64,000 nt of DNA from Hericium rajendrae (taxonomy: Eukaryota > Basidiomycota > Agaricomycetes > Russulales > Hericiaceae), in assembly GCA_033439255.1 (NCBI GenBank), contig CM065884.1:744001-808000 (forward strand), written 5' to 3'. Position 1 is the first letter of the stretch, and every line of letters starts with the position of its first letter. Positions 13,024 to 24,799 of this stretch are shown piece after piece. Made by a program: the position numbers and the translations under genes. The notes below the pieces were generated by a model that saw only the letters and a program-made list of their open reading frames with translations, ran no database searches and was not told where the DNA came from.

Positions 13024-13359
13024 TTGGGACACAGTGCGAAGATCTGTGCCGGGTATGGTGCTTGCCAGGATGGATCATGAAGCGATGATGGCGGAGATGG
13101 TTTGAAGCCATTGGTTCCACAGGCGATTGGAAGTACATCAGTCAGAATACAATACGAATCAAATCTGGGATTTCCTGCAATCTTTTTATTTTTATTTATT
13201 TGCACATATATATGAAGACCGCGCTGGATCGCCTCTTTCCAGGACCTACATTCATGTGTTGTTGAATGGTTGAAAATTCCATTTGTCAGAACAGTACAAT
13301 CCAAAGTTCAAAAAAGAATGACTGAGTGAGTTGAATATTGAAAAGGTTCGCTGATTAGC
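13024..13359. other. intergenic between F-box B and the tRNA
   Basis: No protein gene seen. It includes an AT-rich stretch around 13180-13210 and the tRNA terminator (TTTT on the minus strand at 13341-13344). Confidence 0.4.
13341..13344 (-). terminator. Pol III T-run terminator of tRNA-Trp
   Basis: AAAA on the plus strand is TTTT in the transcribed direction, 16 nt downstream of the tRNA 3' end, the usual Pol III termination signal. Confidence 0.6.
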
Positions 13360-13443
13360 TGATCCCTACCCGGATTGAACGGATGATCTTGAGGAAGTTC
13401 CAACTGGCTGGAATCTCACGCTCTACCACTGAGCCAAGGGACC
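13360..13443 (-). tRNA. trnW: tRNA-Trp (anticodon CCA) with a probable 12-nt intron
   Basis: On the minus strand the sequence folds as a cloverleaf. The acceptor stem GGTCCCT pairs with AGGGATC (one G-T pair), with discriminator A at 13360. The D arm is GCTC-AGTGGTA-GAGC (A box TGGCTCAGTGG). The T arm is ATCCG-TTCAATC-CGGGT (B box). The anticodon loop reads TTCCAG, placing CCA at positions 34-36. CCA can pair with TGG a few bases downstream, the usual anticodon-intron pairing of a pre-tRNA. Removing 12 nt leaves a 72-nt tRNA. The last pair of the anticodon stem would be an A-C mismatch, the one weak point. A Pol III stop (TTTT) lies 16 nt past the 3' end. Confidence 0.8.
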
Positions 13444-13640
13444 ATAACAAAACATTAAATCTAAATTAAAATAGATAACGACATCTAATCACATCTCATC
13501 CATTGGAATCGAAAAGAGTCAGTCGGAAAGTCTGAGTCTGTGCTCACTGCTATTTATCTTTCTGACTTCCTGCCAGCGGGTCGATACCCTCACCTTAGAC
13601 CTACCCTTCCTCAAAAGTACAGCCTTAGAAAATCTGCACA

Positions 13641-15361
13641 ATGGCGTCCGAAGCAGCGAAGTCTGAAGTGGACAAACTCGTTCAGCAGATCGAGTCGACC
13701 TCCATCTCCTCGTACGCCCCGTCCCATTCCACAGTGATGCTCACAACTCAGCGTATTACAGACCAGAAGCCAGTAAACATGAGCCCCATACAATAAAGCC
13801 CGCAGATCCCGCATCGGCGCACGACCAGATCGTGACGCCGTGGGACGTCGAGGGCGCGGTAGCCAGTGACGGCCGGCAGCTCGCTATTGACTATGACAGG
13901 CTCATCTCGCAGTTTGGCACGCGGAGAGTGGACACTGCGATTCTTGAGAGATTTGAGCGACTGACGGGCCGTAAGCCCCATATTTTGCTGCGTAGAGGGA
14001 TGTTCTTCTCGCATCGGTGCGTGGTCTTTACGCTGTTCGCGATCCTTGAAGCTCAGATGGCTTTATACTAGTGAATTTGACAAGATCCTGGATCGCTATG
14101 AGCAGGGGAAGCCTTTCTTCTTGTATACTGGCCGTGGGCCCAGTAGCGATAGCATGCACATGGGGCACATGATCCCTTTCGTCTTCACAAAGTGTGCCCA
14201 TCCTCTTCAGCTACATGTTCTACAACTGAATCACGACTTTGCTAAGATGGTTACAGGATGTCTTCGATGTCCCATTGGTCATCCAGCTAACAGGTCTGTC
14301 ATTTGAACATAATCATTCTGGAGGATGCAGAGTTCTGACTACAATGCATAGATGACGAGAAGTTCTTGTTCAAACATGAGCTCAAGCCTGAACAGACATA
14401 CAAGTTCGCATTCCAGAACGCGAAAGACATCATCGCGGTCGGATTCAAGCTAGAAAAGACATTCATCTTCAGCGACTACGACTACGTCGGCGGCGCCTTC
14501 TACCGAAACATCTCCAAGATCTCGCGCCAGATTACGCTCAACCAAGCAAAAGCGACCTTCGGCTTCGGCGACTCGTGAGCCTTTCATTCCACTCGCCCTA
14601 ACCCATCTAACCGTCCCCAGCGACAACATCGGCAAGATCCACTTCACCGCCATCCAGGCCGCGCCGTCCTTCTCGAACTCCTTCCCGCACATCTACGGCG
14701 AGACGACGAACGTGCCGTGCCTCATCCCGTGCGCGATCGACCAGGACCCGTACTTCCGCCTCACGCGCGACGTCGCGCAGAAGCTGAAGTACCAGAAGCC
14801 GGCGTTGCTGCACGCGAAGTTCTTCCCCGCGCTGCAGGGCCCGCAGACGAAGATGAGCGCGTCGGACCCCAACTCGAGTATATTCATGACCGACACGCCG
14901 GGCCAGATTAAGAACAAGATCAACAAGCATGGGTTCAGCGGCGGGAAGGAGACGGAGGAGGAGCATCGGCGGCTGGGTGGCGATACGGAGGTCGATGTCA
15001 GCTATCAGTACCTCAGCTTCTTCTTGGAGGACGATGAGGAGCTGGAACGCATTGGCAGGGTTCGTGCAGTGCTTCTTTTCGCGATGTTGCGCTGACGCTG
15101 ATGCTATTGCAGGAATACCGCGCGGGTACGCTGCTAACTGGGCAGCTCAAGGCCAAGTGCATACAGCTTCTGCAGGAGTTTGTGAAGGGCTTCCAGGACG
15201 TGCGTACTTTCTTTGCATCCATATTTCTTCATCGCTGATTCTCTGGTACTTAGCGGAGAGCGAAGGTGTCTGACGACGAAGTCCGGGCGTTTATGGCCAT
15301 TAGAAAGATTGATCCGTCTGTGGGCAAGAAGGCCGAGGCGAATGGCTCGGCGCAAGCCTGA
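13641..15361 (+). CDS. WRS1: tryptophanyl-tRNA synthetase, cytoplasmic
   Basis: Class Ic synthetase that charges tRNA-Trp. Spliced protein: [22 protein letters not shown], then [31 protein letters not shown] with the HIGH-type motif [24 protein letters not shown], and the KMSKS-type motif KMSAS in [14 protein letters not shown]. The C-terminal domain ends [10 protein letters not shown] at the TGA of 15359-15361. Introns include the one ending before 13762, about 14019-14071, the one before WLQDV, the one before DDEKF, about 14575-14620, and two short ones near 15060-15110 and 15200-15255. No frame break was needed, so this gene serves as a clean internal control for the window. The gene starts 197 bp from the 5' end of a tRNA-Trp gene transcribed the other way. 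Confidence 0.96.
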
Positions 15362-15604
15362 CTAGCAGAGGAGGAGGGAAGAATTAGAACGTCACTGTTG
15401 TATGTACACGACCATCTTTGTTGTATCCTTACACTGGAGCAAACGGAGACAATACCATCTGCACCACATATTTTTGCATCCCAGGATCACTATCCTCGCT
15501 GACAGCGATGTTGTGATATTGTGACAACACGGGTATAATAAAACATCTAACGTCTAAGTATACATCGCCCTATATCGGTCGCGCAGATCCGCATCCATCG
15601 ACAA

Positions 15605-16497
15605 CTACGACAGCGTCAGCGCCTCCTTCGTCCCGCCCAGCTTCTTCGTCCAGTCGAACAGCACCCACAGGCGCACCCTCCCACGCGTCGATGGCCTCCA
15701 GAGCCGCCTTCCCCCAGTCGAAGGTGAGGTGTTCAGCATGATCTGCGGGGCCATCGACGAAGATGGCAAGCCGCTCGTTCTTGGGGTTGATGAAGCCATC
15801 ACGCAGCGCGTTCTTGATGAGGCCGCGGAGGGGCTCGTAGAAGCCTAGCACGTTCAGCAGGACAACCGCTATGGTCGCCGAGTAAGCACACGGGTCGTCC
15901 TCGAAACGGAGAAGAACGCACGCTTGTCGTGGATGCCGATTGCGTCCACGTAATGACCTCGAGAATCTCTTCAAACGTGCCGAAGCCGCCTGGCAGGCCG
16001 ACGAAGCCTCCTGCGCGCGAGGCCATCTCGACCTTGCGGTCGTGCATGGAGCTCACCAAGATCTGCAACAGCTCATCATCAATACCCCAAGTCCCCCCTG
16101 GCACGATCCATACTCACCGTCTCGACCTTCTCCTCCCGAGCTCGTTCAGCAAGACATGCGCCGCCGGCGTCTCCTTTCCATTGACCTTGGCGCCCTCGCC
16201 GCCGCCGGCCGTCATCGCGTGCGGTACGACGCCCGTCACGTCGCCGCCGCCCTCGAGCACCGCGCCGGACACGATGCCCATGATGCCCTTCGAGCCCCCG
16301 CCGTACACGAGCGGCCGCTTCGCCGCGGCCATGGCCTTCCCCAGCGCTGGCGAACAGAACATCAGCAATGAGCGTCCAGCACATGGTGCAAGGCACCTAC
16401 AGATGGCTGCGTTCTGGTAGGCCTCCTCTCGCCCGGGGGAGGACGCACAGTACACCGCGATGGCGCGCGGGCGTTCTGCTGCTGCTGGGGTCGGCAT
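15605..16497 (-). CDS. LOG-family cytokinin riboside 5'-monophosphate phosphoribohydrolase-like protein
   Basis: Spliced on the minus strand from [20 protein letters not shown]. Family motifs seen: VYCASSPG at the N-terminus, [25 protein letters not shown], and the catalytic signature [10 protein letters not shown] (PGGxGTxxE). LOG enzymes release free nucleobase (in plants, active cytokinin) from nucleoside monophosphates; the fungal substrate is not shown by sequence. The start at 16497 was preferred over an in-frame ATG 29 codons upstream because homology begins just after it. Introns fall after the NAAI and VET segments and after HDK. Frame breaks are near 15950 (AA where AAA restores IGIHDK) and near 15672; the latter restores [19 protein letters not shown] before the stop at 15605. 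Confidence 0.85.
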
Positions 16498-17307
16498 CGT
16501 GCGGAAGTATGGGTGGGTTGTGGAAGTAGTTGTGGTATTCTTGCGACGACGCGTGCGGGGATGGAGAGAGTGCAGCTGGCCCATGCGGTGGAGAACTTAT
16601 AGCAGGCTTTCGACCGATTGAGTCATAGACGGGGCTGGGGCTGCATGGCACTCCTGGAACTTCACCCACGTTCTATATTAGCCTGCTTGTATACGTGCAG
16701 TCGTGTCCACAGCCTGCATATGGCCTGTGTAGAGCTGTATAGTAGTAGACAGCATGATTGGCGCTGCAGTTACAGGGACATGTCAGGACGTATCCTGTAC
16801 GTGTCACACTGCGTTCACTAGGAACTTCGCGACATGTCGTCAGACAGACTTTATACCATTGAACCTTTGTAATGCTGTTTGGAGTAACAACTTGTGGATG
16901 TGCTACTTAGTCCAGGCTAGTCCACGCTGATTATCAGCGAGTCGCTCCAATTGATCCTCATTTTAAATCAGTAGGATTTCTGCAGGACTCGGACGAATCA
17001 CTGAGGATCGACGACTTCTATCTCAAGCATGCGCCAGAATCAGACTCGGACTCGATCGTAAAGGATCGTGTCACCATGCATTCCAAGTTTTATGAAAGAT
17101 CGTCTGGGGTTGGTAAATTCCGAGACGCCTCTGCCTAAGCATTGATATTTTGCGGACAGAGTCAGATGCCGAATATCATGCAGTCTCGATGGTCTGTTCA
17201 CAACGTAGTCTGGTTCTTGTCCCTTTTCAACAGGTGTGAATATGGTCTGATGGTAGCGAAAGCAGAGCGTGAGACATCACGAATCAGCTGAAGCAGCCCT
17301 TACACTT
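16498..17307. other. intergenic, divergent/3' flank, nothing recognised
   Basis: About 800 bp without a supportable gene. No tRNA, repeat or transposon end was seen. Confidence 0.3.
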
Positions 17308-18710
17308 CTAAGTATTTTCCAAGCTTTCACTCACAAGACTGCAATCTCGGCCCTCAGGATCCTCGAAGCGAATCTTCCGCAGCGCACACACCAACCGCCC
17401 CGCATCGAACCCCTTCCGATGCCGATCCCGCAGGTCCATGAATCCGCGCGGATTCATGAACCGCACGACTTCAGCGCGTCCGCGCGGAGGTCCCTAATCC
17501 ACACAAAGACCTTCGCGTAATACTTGCGCTGGCCCTGGTCAGGCAGCCAGAGCCCGAGGTGCGTGACACGCCCCAGGTCCAGGCCGCTCGGGAAGGCGTT
17601 CCACCACCGGAACGCATTCCACCACCGGAACGTCAAGACGAGGTGCCGGAGGTTCGGGCATGCGTCCGTGAGGATGGGTATCACGGACTCGAGCACCTCC
17701 GGGAAGTTGACGGTGCGGATGTCGACGGTCGTGAGGAGCGGGCCCTGCACGGCGAGGAACCGCGGCAGGCATCTGTCGTGGGGGGCGTGGTCGTCGTCGT
17801 GCATGGAGACTTGGTGCAGTGAGCGGCAGGGGAGGGACGGGTGTGGGTCGTGGTCGTCCGCGTCGCACCTCGGCAGCGTCGCATATGCGAGGCGCGGGGG
17901 GAAGTGCATGCGCAGCGGGCAGCGCTTGTCGCCCGCGCTGACGCTCCACAGTGTCGTCAGTTCCTCCGTGGACGCCAAAAGACTGCCGAGCCGTTTGGAA
18001 AAGGCGCTGGCGCCTTCACGGTTCGATCATACTATGCTGCGCAGCGATGCACTGCACGTCTCTCTGAGCGCGTCGGCGATCACGCTGGGGATCTCCCTCC
18101 CCTCCCAGGAATGGAAGAAGAACTCCGGGTGCATCCACCGCGTCGAGAACTGCGCCAGTCGCGGGAAGCAGTGGATCGCATCCTGCAAGGCTGCGATCTT
18201 GACGGGCGAGAGGAAGTCGACGTCCACGTCGTAGTTGCCCCGCGGACGCATCGCAAGGTCCAGGCGGCGCGTGCACCAGCCAAGCGGGTTCTGCACGGTC
18301 TGCGCTTCCGCCTGCTGCTTCGACCTTACCAACACGTCCCGGAGCGATAGGAGAACGTCCCACGAGCGTATGTGCACCAGCTCGTAGAGAAACGGCGTGG
18401 CGAGCGTGTTCCACTGTCTGCACGCGCGCACGAGATGCCGCTTCGTGATGAGCGATGCGCAGATGGCGCGGCGTTCGGACACACCACTGTCATAGATGCT
18501 GGTCGTACCGGGGGACTCAGGGCCAAATGGATCTTCGATCCTGGTCTCGAAGACACCTGGAACAAGCGTTGCGAATCTGAAAATAAGAATCCAGAGCTCT
18601 GGGGGAAGACTGAGGAGCGCTGCGGTCGGTAGTGGCTTCCGTTCAGAATCATAGCTCGCCAAGCGCGACGTCGAAGCTAGCCACGCTCTTGTTCTGTCAG
18701 TTTTCGTCAT
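17308..18710 (-). CDS. F-box-like protein, family 2, copy C
   Basis: The N-terminus has the family 2 signature: LPPELWILIFRFATLVPGVF, EDPFGPESPGT, then ITKRHLVRACRQWNTLATPF and LYELVHIRS. Middle and C-terminal landmarks shared with three other copies in the window are RFLAVQGPLLTTVDI, CPNLRHLVLTF, THLGLWLPDQG and RFMNPRGFMDLRDRHRKGF. A Skp1-binding role is inferred from the F-box-like N-terminus only. Frame breaks are near 18010 and near 17480; the second (one G missing) restores LKVVRFMNPRGF and carries the frame to the TAG at 17308-17310. An 18-bp tandem duplication at 17599-17634 doubles the hexapeptide FRWWNA. The region lacks obvious introns, unlike most genes here. Confidence 0.7.
17599..17634. 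repeat. 18-bp tandem duplication inside F-box copy C
   Basis: Two near-identical 18-bp units (17599-17616 and 17617-17634) keep the reading frame and duplicate FRWWNA in the protein. The other paralogues have this segment once. Confidence 0.85.
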
Positions 18711-19199
18711 AATCTGTGTATTTAGAGGGAACTTTGAGCATTTTCGCTGCTCAGGTCAAGTCGACAAACCTTCGTGGAAGAGCTGATGAATGAGTGAGAA
18801 CAAAACTTTCACCGACTGAGGGATCTATCGTATGGCCGAGTAGCCCGAGCGCGTCCACGGCAATTCCCGCAGCACTTCGAGGTTACGACTCAAAGACTTC
18901 ACTTCAGTCGGCTCCAGGTCAACAGCTCACTATCGACGGGCAGTAACGGGTATTATAACTAGTGTACTTATCAACAGGAACATGGACAGAAAACAAAACA
19001 CCAGCGTAGAACGTCAGCGCATGGAAAGGACGTCATATGGAAGGAAGAATGGATGGACAGAAAGGAGAAAAACACGACAAATCCCAGGCGTGCATCAGCA
19101 TAGTCCGCTCTCCACGCCATCATCTATACCGGACCGACAACAACCAAACGCGTTTATACCCCCGCGACGATCCTATGCGCCGCGCGTCAGCCATCCATC
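18711..19199. other. intergenic, nothing recognised
   Basis: Upstream region of the F-box gene and 3' flank of VPS1; no gene supported. Confidence 0.3.
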
Positions 19200-21907
19200 T
19201 CATAGCGGCAACAACGAAGGAGAGAGAAAGAGAACGCACTCCTCCGCCTTGTGCAGCGCCTCGACGGTCGAGACGAGCTCCTTCCGCCGGCTCACGACGA
19301 ACTCGCTCTCCTTGAGCAGCTCGTCGAGCACGTCCGGCTTGTACAGCTCCTGCAGCAGCTCGCGCTGCAGGTTCTCCTTCGAGTGGTTCACGAGCGTCAG
19401 CGTGATCGCTTTGGGCACCATGTCGATCATCTCGCGCTTCACGATGTTGAAGTACGAGTGGATGAGCAGCTCTGCAGAGGCGCGGTCAGTGTGAGCGAAG
19501 CTGGTTATTATTGGCGTGATGACGCACTGATGACTTCGGTCTCGATGGTCTCGCGCTCGTTCAGCGCCGCTTGCGGACGGATGATCGCGGGGGGCTGCAC
19601 AGAACCGCATCAGCATATCGCTCGACCTCCGCCACAGAAAAACTCACCGACTCCATCGGCTGCGGGCCCTTCTTCTTCGACTGCTGTGCCTTATCCGCGC
19701 GACTGAAGAAGCTCCCAAAGAAGCTCGGCTCCTCTCTCTTAAGATCGACGTCGAGATCCTTGTTGTTGTTCACCGCGCCAGGGAGCATCTTGCCCGCCTT
19801 GGGCTCGGGCGTGGACGGCTTGTTCACGTTGAGCCGTTCGGTGACGAGCGCCATGGCCTTGTGGCCGTTGAGGAAGTCGGGGTGCGTGGTGTTCACGTAG
19901 CACGCCTGCATCGCGGAGATGTCGGTCACGAGCTTCGTCGTGGGGTTCATGGCCGAGCGGAAGAAGTTGACGACGACGGTGTTGAAGCGCTCGCGGAGGG
20001 CAGGATAGCGGCGGAATGTTTGCTGTAGCAGATGTCATTAATGAGGCGTGATGAACATGCGTTGGGTAGACGTACGATCTTCTGCAGCAGCTGTCCGAGG
20101 ATGCGGATGAGCTCATCGTAGACGAGCTGGCAGCACTTGAGTGATGGCTCCTCCAATCGCTTGATCTGTTGCTTCACGATGACCTCGAATGCTTGCGTGC
20201 CTACAAACACGGCGGGCGTGGAACCCTTTAAAGACCTGATTAAGCACCAGTAGCAGGAAGACAGGCTTACGACGACTTACCGAAGAGTTATACAAGATCG
20301 TTCTGATATCGCCATCCTTGACTTGATCAAATGGGTCGATGCTCTTGATACCGTTGTTGAACAGTTCGTGGAACACAAAGCTGATACGCGCGCCTCCACT
20401 GAGCTCGTTCAGCGACAAATCATTCGTATTGCCGTCAATGACCGTGCGGAACTCGCTCGTAAACTCGGTGATGATGTTGAGCACAACGCTCGACGAGCTG
20501 TCGCCCATCGGCCCGCCGAGCGAGTGCAGCTCCGCGGTGAACTTCTGCAGCTGCGACGTGATGCGCGCCTTGATGTCGGGGAGCATCGAGCGGATATGGT
20601 GCATGAGGATCATGTTGAGCTTGCGCGCGAGGAAGGGCGTGCCGCAGTACTGCGCCTTGTTCTTGTACGAGGGGTGGTTCTCGAAGTACTGGCGCTCGTG
20701 TTCGAGCGCGACGGAAATGGCCTTCGATGCCTCGATATCGCGCTGGCCACGATTGACGACGGGCACATAGCCCAGACGCAAGGGGATGACGCGGCCTGCA
20801 AGGATTTCGACGACGTCCGTTCCAGCGTCCCTGTACCGCTTCTGTCAGTAACTTCCTTGAACAGTTACTTCGCTCGATAACTCACATCAAATCGACCTTG
20901 GTCAATACACCAATCGTCCGCGTGCCCTCTGGATCAACCTCCCGTGCAAGCTTCAATCCGTCCGAGTTCGCCAGATCCTGGTTCGCAGCTGTGACGGCAA
21001 GAATGATACATCCCGGCTTTGAGATGTACTTCAACAGCATGTCACGAATTTGCCGCTCGATATCTTTCGGCTGGTCACCGACGGGAACCTTCGTGAGACC
21101 GGGAAGATCGACGAGGGTCAGAGTGAGGACGTTTGGGGAGTAGATACGGAGGTTGATGGGCAACGGCGAGATGCCGGCGTTGCGTCCGGTCTTGGCCTCG
21201 GTGTCGCGGACGATCTCAGCGCGGATTTTGTGGAAGTCATAGAATTTCTCGCCGGGGAGATGCAAGAATTCGCCCCATTCGTCGGCATTGGAGTTGGGAT
21301 CTGCCTCTGGTTTACCGTTCACTGCGTTGCCGTTCGGTACTGGTGCTGTTGCTGGTCGGTTGATTAGTTGGAGAACCTGGGGAGAGCGTGAGTTTCAAGA
21401 ACCAGAAAACCGAGAATATGGTGTCTCCTCGCCAGGTCGCAAGAAAGGAGGGCGGGTGTCAGTAAGCGTAGAACGCCCCTCATTCGGAAGTCGAGCGGAG
21501 GACGATGCACACGCTCCGTCATTCTCGCAATCCGATTTGACTCGCAGAATAATGAGCAGAAACATTCATGCCACCGAGACAATGAATATGTCCACAGCGA
21601 GCCTTTGACCTAGCGAAAGACACCGAAATGAACGGACGTACCAATGGTCGTCGGGTCACGATACCCGTCCCTCGAGGCAAGAAATCCCGTCCAACGATGT
21701 TCTGCAGAATATCTTGCTTCAGCACAAGGCTCTGAGGAACACACAAAAAGCTTACGCACCTCAAGCACACTACTCTTGCCACTGCTCTGACTGCCGAGCA
21801 CACATATCTGCGGCAAGTCAATTGACGCGATGTTGGCATTGACGGCAGTGAAGATCTTGAAGCTTGTTCACGACGCCGACGATCTCTGTGCCGAATCCGC
21901 TGGACAT
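19200..21907 (-). CDS. VPS1: dynamin-related GTPase VPS1
   Basis: A large GTPase that assembles on membranes for vacuolar protein sorting, endosomal and peroxisomal fission. The start [18 protein letters not shown] is at 21907. G1 is GSQSSGKSS; the G2 threonine lies in [14 protein letters not shown]3 is DLPG in [12 protein letters not shown]4 is TKVD in [11 protein letters not shown]. The middle domain includes [19 protein letters not shown]. The variable insert is lysine- and serine-rich ([19 protein letters not shown]). The C-terminal GTPase effector domain starts [20 protein letters not shown] and contains [18 protein letters not shown]. About seven short introns are present. One frame break near 21855 must be bridged to join KLQD to [18 protein letters not shown]. 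There is no PH or proline-rich domain, as expected for VPS1 rather than classical dynamin. Confidence 0.94.
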
Positions 21908-23176
21908 GTCTAGGTAGGATACAAGGTCGTAACGGTAGAAAGAGAAAGAGTGATAGGGCAACGAGCAAGTGGCAGCTACGAGCAGCGTGGCCGCAGTCGC
22001 TCCTTGCCTTTTTCAGAAGGCAGTGAACTGCCTCGTCTGCGCCTCGCAAAACTTTCTTCCTTCTGTCATCCTCCTTGACTTGTTCGTGGGCTTGTCGCAT
22101 TGAATGGCCTTGTTCTGATACCGTCGTAAACTGTGCGTCTCAATTTTCCTCATACATGCCATTTATCTGCTTGTCGGCAGACGAATTGTCATTTCATGCA
22201 GGCGCAGATTAGTATCTCAGATAGTGATCTTGGCACCGACCTTGCCGTCAAGCACCGTTCGTGTGCGAGTTGTGCGGGAGTCTGCTAGCTCTTTCTAGCG
22301 TCGAAGACATACATTCTCGATGTCCAGTAATCCTCTTGCATCGGCCCAGGTGAGCATCATCGACTTGCGGCGGAATGACGTCTTCCTATCTTGTGCGCAA
22401 CGGCAGTCAAGTTTCAACTTGAGCAGAAGCTTCCTTCCATACGTATATCCCCCTGGACCTGGCACACGACGGAAGAGTAATCTTGGGGTCAAATTTACTC
22501 GTCGAGGTCATGAAATGGACGTCTGATCCGTCTGCCATCTTCTAAGCCTGACAATGCCACGTCTCAGAATCTCCCTGCCTTGTTTCGTGGTCTGGATGGA
22601 TCCAGGCTTATATTAGAAAGCAGCGGCTGCTTTGTGTCAAGGTGGGTTTATTTCCTTTCCCTTTGTTAGTTTACTGAAAAAGATCCGTTTAATCGATGTC
22701 TTCGTCTTTCCAACAGAACTTAGTGTCCATTTCCTTTGGCTTTGTGCAAGGCATCGATCATGTTCAAATCATCAGAAGTCTTGCTCGACATCGTCTCCTT
22801 GTCGCTCGCTGCTCAGTTGCGGCCGCCGCATACATTGTTGTCGCATCATACAGTAGCACAATTACTTCATACGCTCACTGTCCATCCGATTTTAGCAGCT
22901 ACAAGGAATCGCCGTTCACTGCTACAGTTCCCGAATGCGCACAAGTTCCGCACGGCACTTCGTGAAATTCGTGGAGCACAAGGTTGTACATCACATTGCC
23001 ATTGCCATTGTCATCACGTTGTCGACATTCATAGTCACGCGCGCGATATTACGCGCCGACCGGCCAGGCAGCCTGAGCCCTCCGACTCAGACACGAGGCC
23101 CACATATATAAACCAGCAGCCCAGCAGCCCGCAAGGTCCAAGCACCGCACCTCACAGCCCTCACGCCTCCACCACG
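21908..23176. other. intergenic between divergent VPS1 and GH88 genes
   Basis: About 1.27 kb without a supportable gene. The long open frame running into the GH88 start shows no family resemblance before 23177. A TATA element lies at 23105. Confidence 0.35.
23105..23112 (+). promoter_or_regulatory. TATA box of the GH88 gene
   Basis: TATATAAA lies 65 bp before the GH88 start codon, a normal distance for a Pol II core promoter with a short leader. Confidence 0.6.
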
Positions 23177-24799
23177 ATGCGCTCCCTCCTCCTAACCCTC
23201 CTCCCCGCCTCCCTCGCCCTCGCGAGCCCAACCCCCATCCCCCGCGCCCCCTCCCTGCCGCGCACGCTCTTCGACCCCTTCATCGCGCAGAAGCTCCTCG
23301 CGACCGCGCAACACACCGCCGGCGCGCCGACGCAGTACCCGCAGTACACCGCGCGCGACACGGGCGCGTGGCAGTGGTTCGCCGCGGACGGGTGGACGAG
23401 CGGCTTCCTCCCCGCGACGTTCTACGCGCTGCACCAGCGCGCCCTGCTCTGCCCGCACGCGGGGATCGACGCGGACGCGTTCCTCGCGGCCGGGCGGCGC
23501 TGGGCGGTGGGCGAGGTGCCATCGGAGACGAACACGGGCGTCGGGCATGATGTTGGGTTTTTGAGCTTTCCGTTCGTGTGGGAGCTGCAGGTGTGCGTGC
23601 TGCATATTTTTGTGCGGCGTTGGGGTGTTGATGTTTGGATTTGATGTGGGTGTAGGAATCCGCTGAATGAGAGCGCGATTCAGGCTGTGAATGATTTTGC
23701 GGATCATCTTGCGGGAAGATTTAGTCCTGTTGTTGGCTGCACGCGCAGCTGGGATTCGGCGGACCCAACTGATTTCCAGGTTATCATTGATAACATGATG
23801 AATCTTGAGGTGCGATCGCTGGCTTGCCTGTGTTACCACCCGTACTGACGGGTGCACCGAGAAAGGTCTTGTTCGTGTCCGAGGGATTGACGGGCAATCA
23901 CACCCTCCGCGACATAGCGATGTCGCACGCCGACAAAACCATGGTGAACCACGTCCGCGCAGACGGTACTGTTCCCTCCCAACACCACAGATGGTTCGAC
24001 TGTTAATTTCCGCAAAGGCGGTTCTTTCCACGTCGTAGACTACAACGCCACGACGGGCGCGGTCATCGACCAGCGCACTTCGCAGGGCTACGCGAACAGC
24101 AGCACATGGAGCCGCGGCCAATCCTGGGGCATCTACGGCTTCGCGAACAGTGCGTCTCATTCCCAATCCGTAGTACGCAGCTCTATAACCTCGCCCTGTT
24201 GCAGTGCACAAACGCACCGGCGAGCAGCGCTACATCGACACCGCGCGGCGCATGGCGTCCTACTTCCTCGCCAACATCCCCGCAGACGGGATCGTCCCCT
24301 GGTAGGCCGATATCTATCGACCCTTGTGGTGCGGTGTCTGATAACGATCGACAGGGACTTCAACGCGCCGACGGACCCGCCGCGCCCGGCGGATAGCTCG
24401 GCGGCGATGATCGCGACCAATGGTCTGCTCCTGCTCGCACAGCAGGAGACGGCCCTGCAGAACAGCTCGGGCGCGCAGTACTGGTTGATGCTGCGATGAA
24501 GGTGCGTCGTGTTCTTCCCGCATATTCAAAGACGTGGATTGATCGGGGTCGTCGTGTAGATTTTGACGGACACGACGAATGCGTTTGGAAGCCCGAGTGG
24601 CAGAGCTTGTTGTCGAATGGGACGGTGAATAACCCGGCGAGTCCGCCGAATAACTTGACTGGAATCGTTTACGGTATGTTGCTTCGATTTCTTCATATCG
24701 GAAGGAAACTGTCGTCAAAATATTCGTGTTTACTCAGGCGACTACTACTTTGTCCTGGCTGCCAACACGCTCCAGCAGTCTGGACTCGTGACATGTTAG
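23177..24799 (+). CDS. secreted GH88 unsaturated glucuronyl/galacturonyl hydrolase
   Basis: Starts with a clear signal peptide (MRSLLLTLLPASLALASP). GH88 enzymes remove the 4,5-unsaturated uronic acid left by polysaccharide lyases acting on pectin or other acidic polymers. Landmarks: WQWFAADGWTSGFLPATFY, GHDVGFLSFPFVWELQ, SWDSADPTDFQVIIDNMMNL, SQGYANSSTWSRGQSWGIYG and YGDYYFVLAANTLQQSG near the end. Introns are near 23592-23656, 23811-23866, 23965-24015, 24150-24204, 24303-24353, 24501-24560 and 24675-24736. The intron after HVRADG removes about 50 nt and restores SFHVVDYN. One frame break at 24483-24484 (GG, expected GGG) joins QYW to VDAAMK. The stop is at 24797-24799. The GC content is higher than in flanking DNA. 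Confidence 0.88.

Noticed and set aside
13360-13443. tRNA-Gly(TCC) reading of the tRNA
   Set aside because: Placing TCC at 34-36 breaks the anticodon stem; CCA with an intron gives the better fold.
22736-23176. Long upstream extension of the GH88 frame
   Set aside because: The signal peptide starts at 23177, 65 bp after a TATA box; the upstream sequence is not protein-like.
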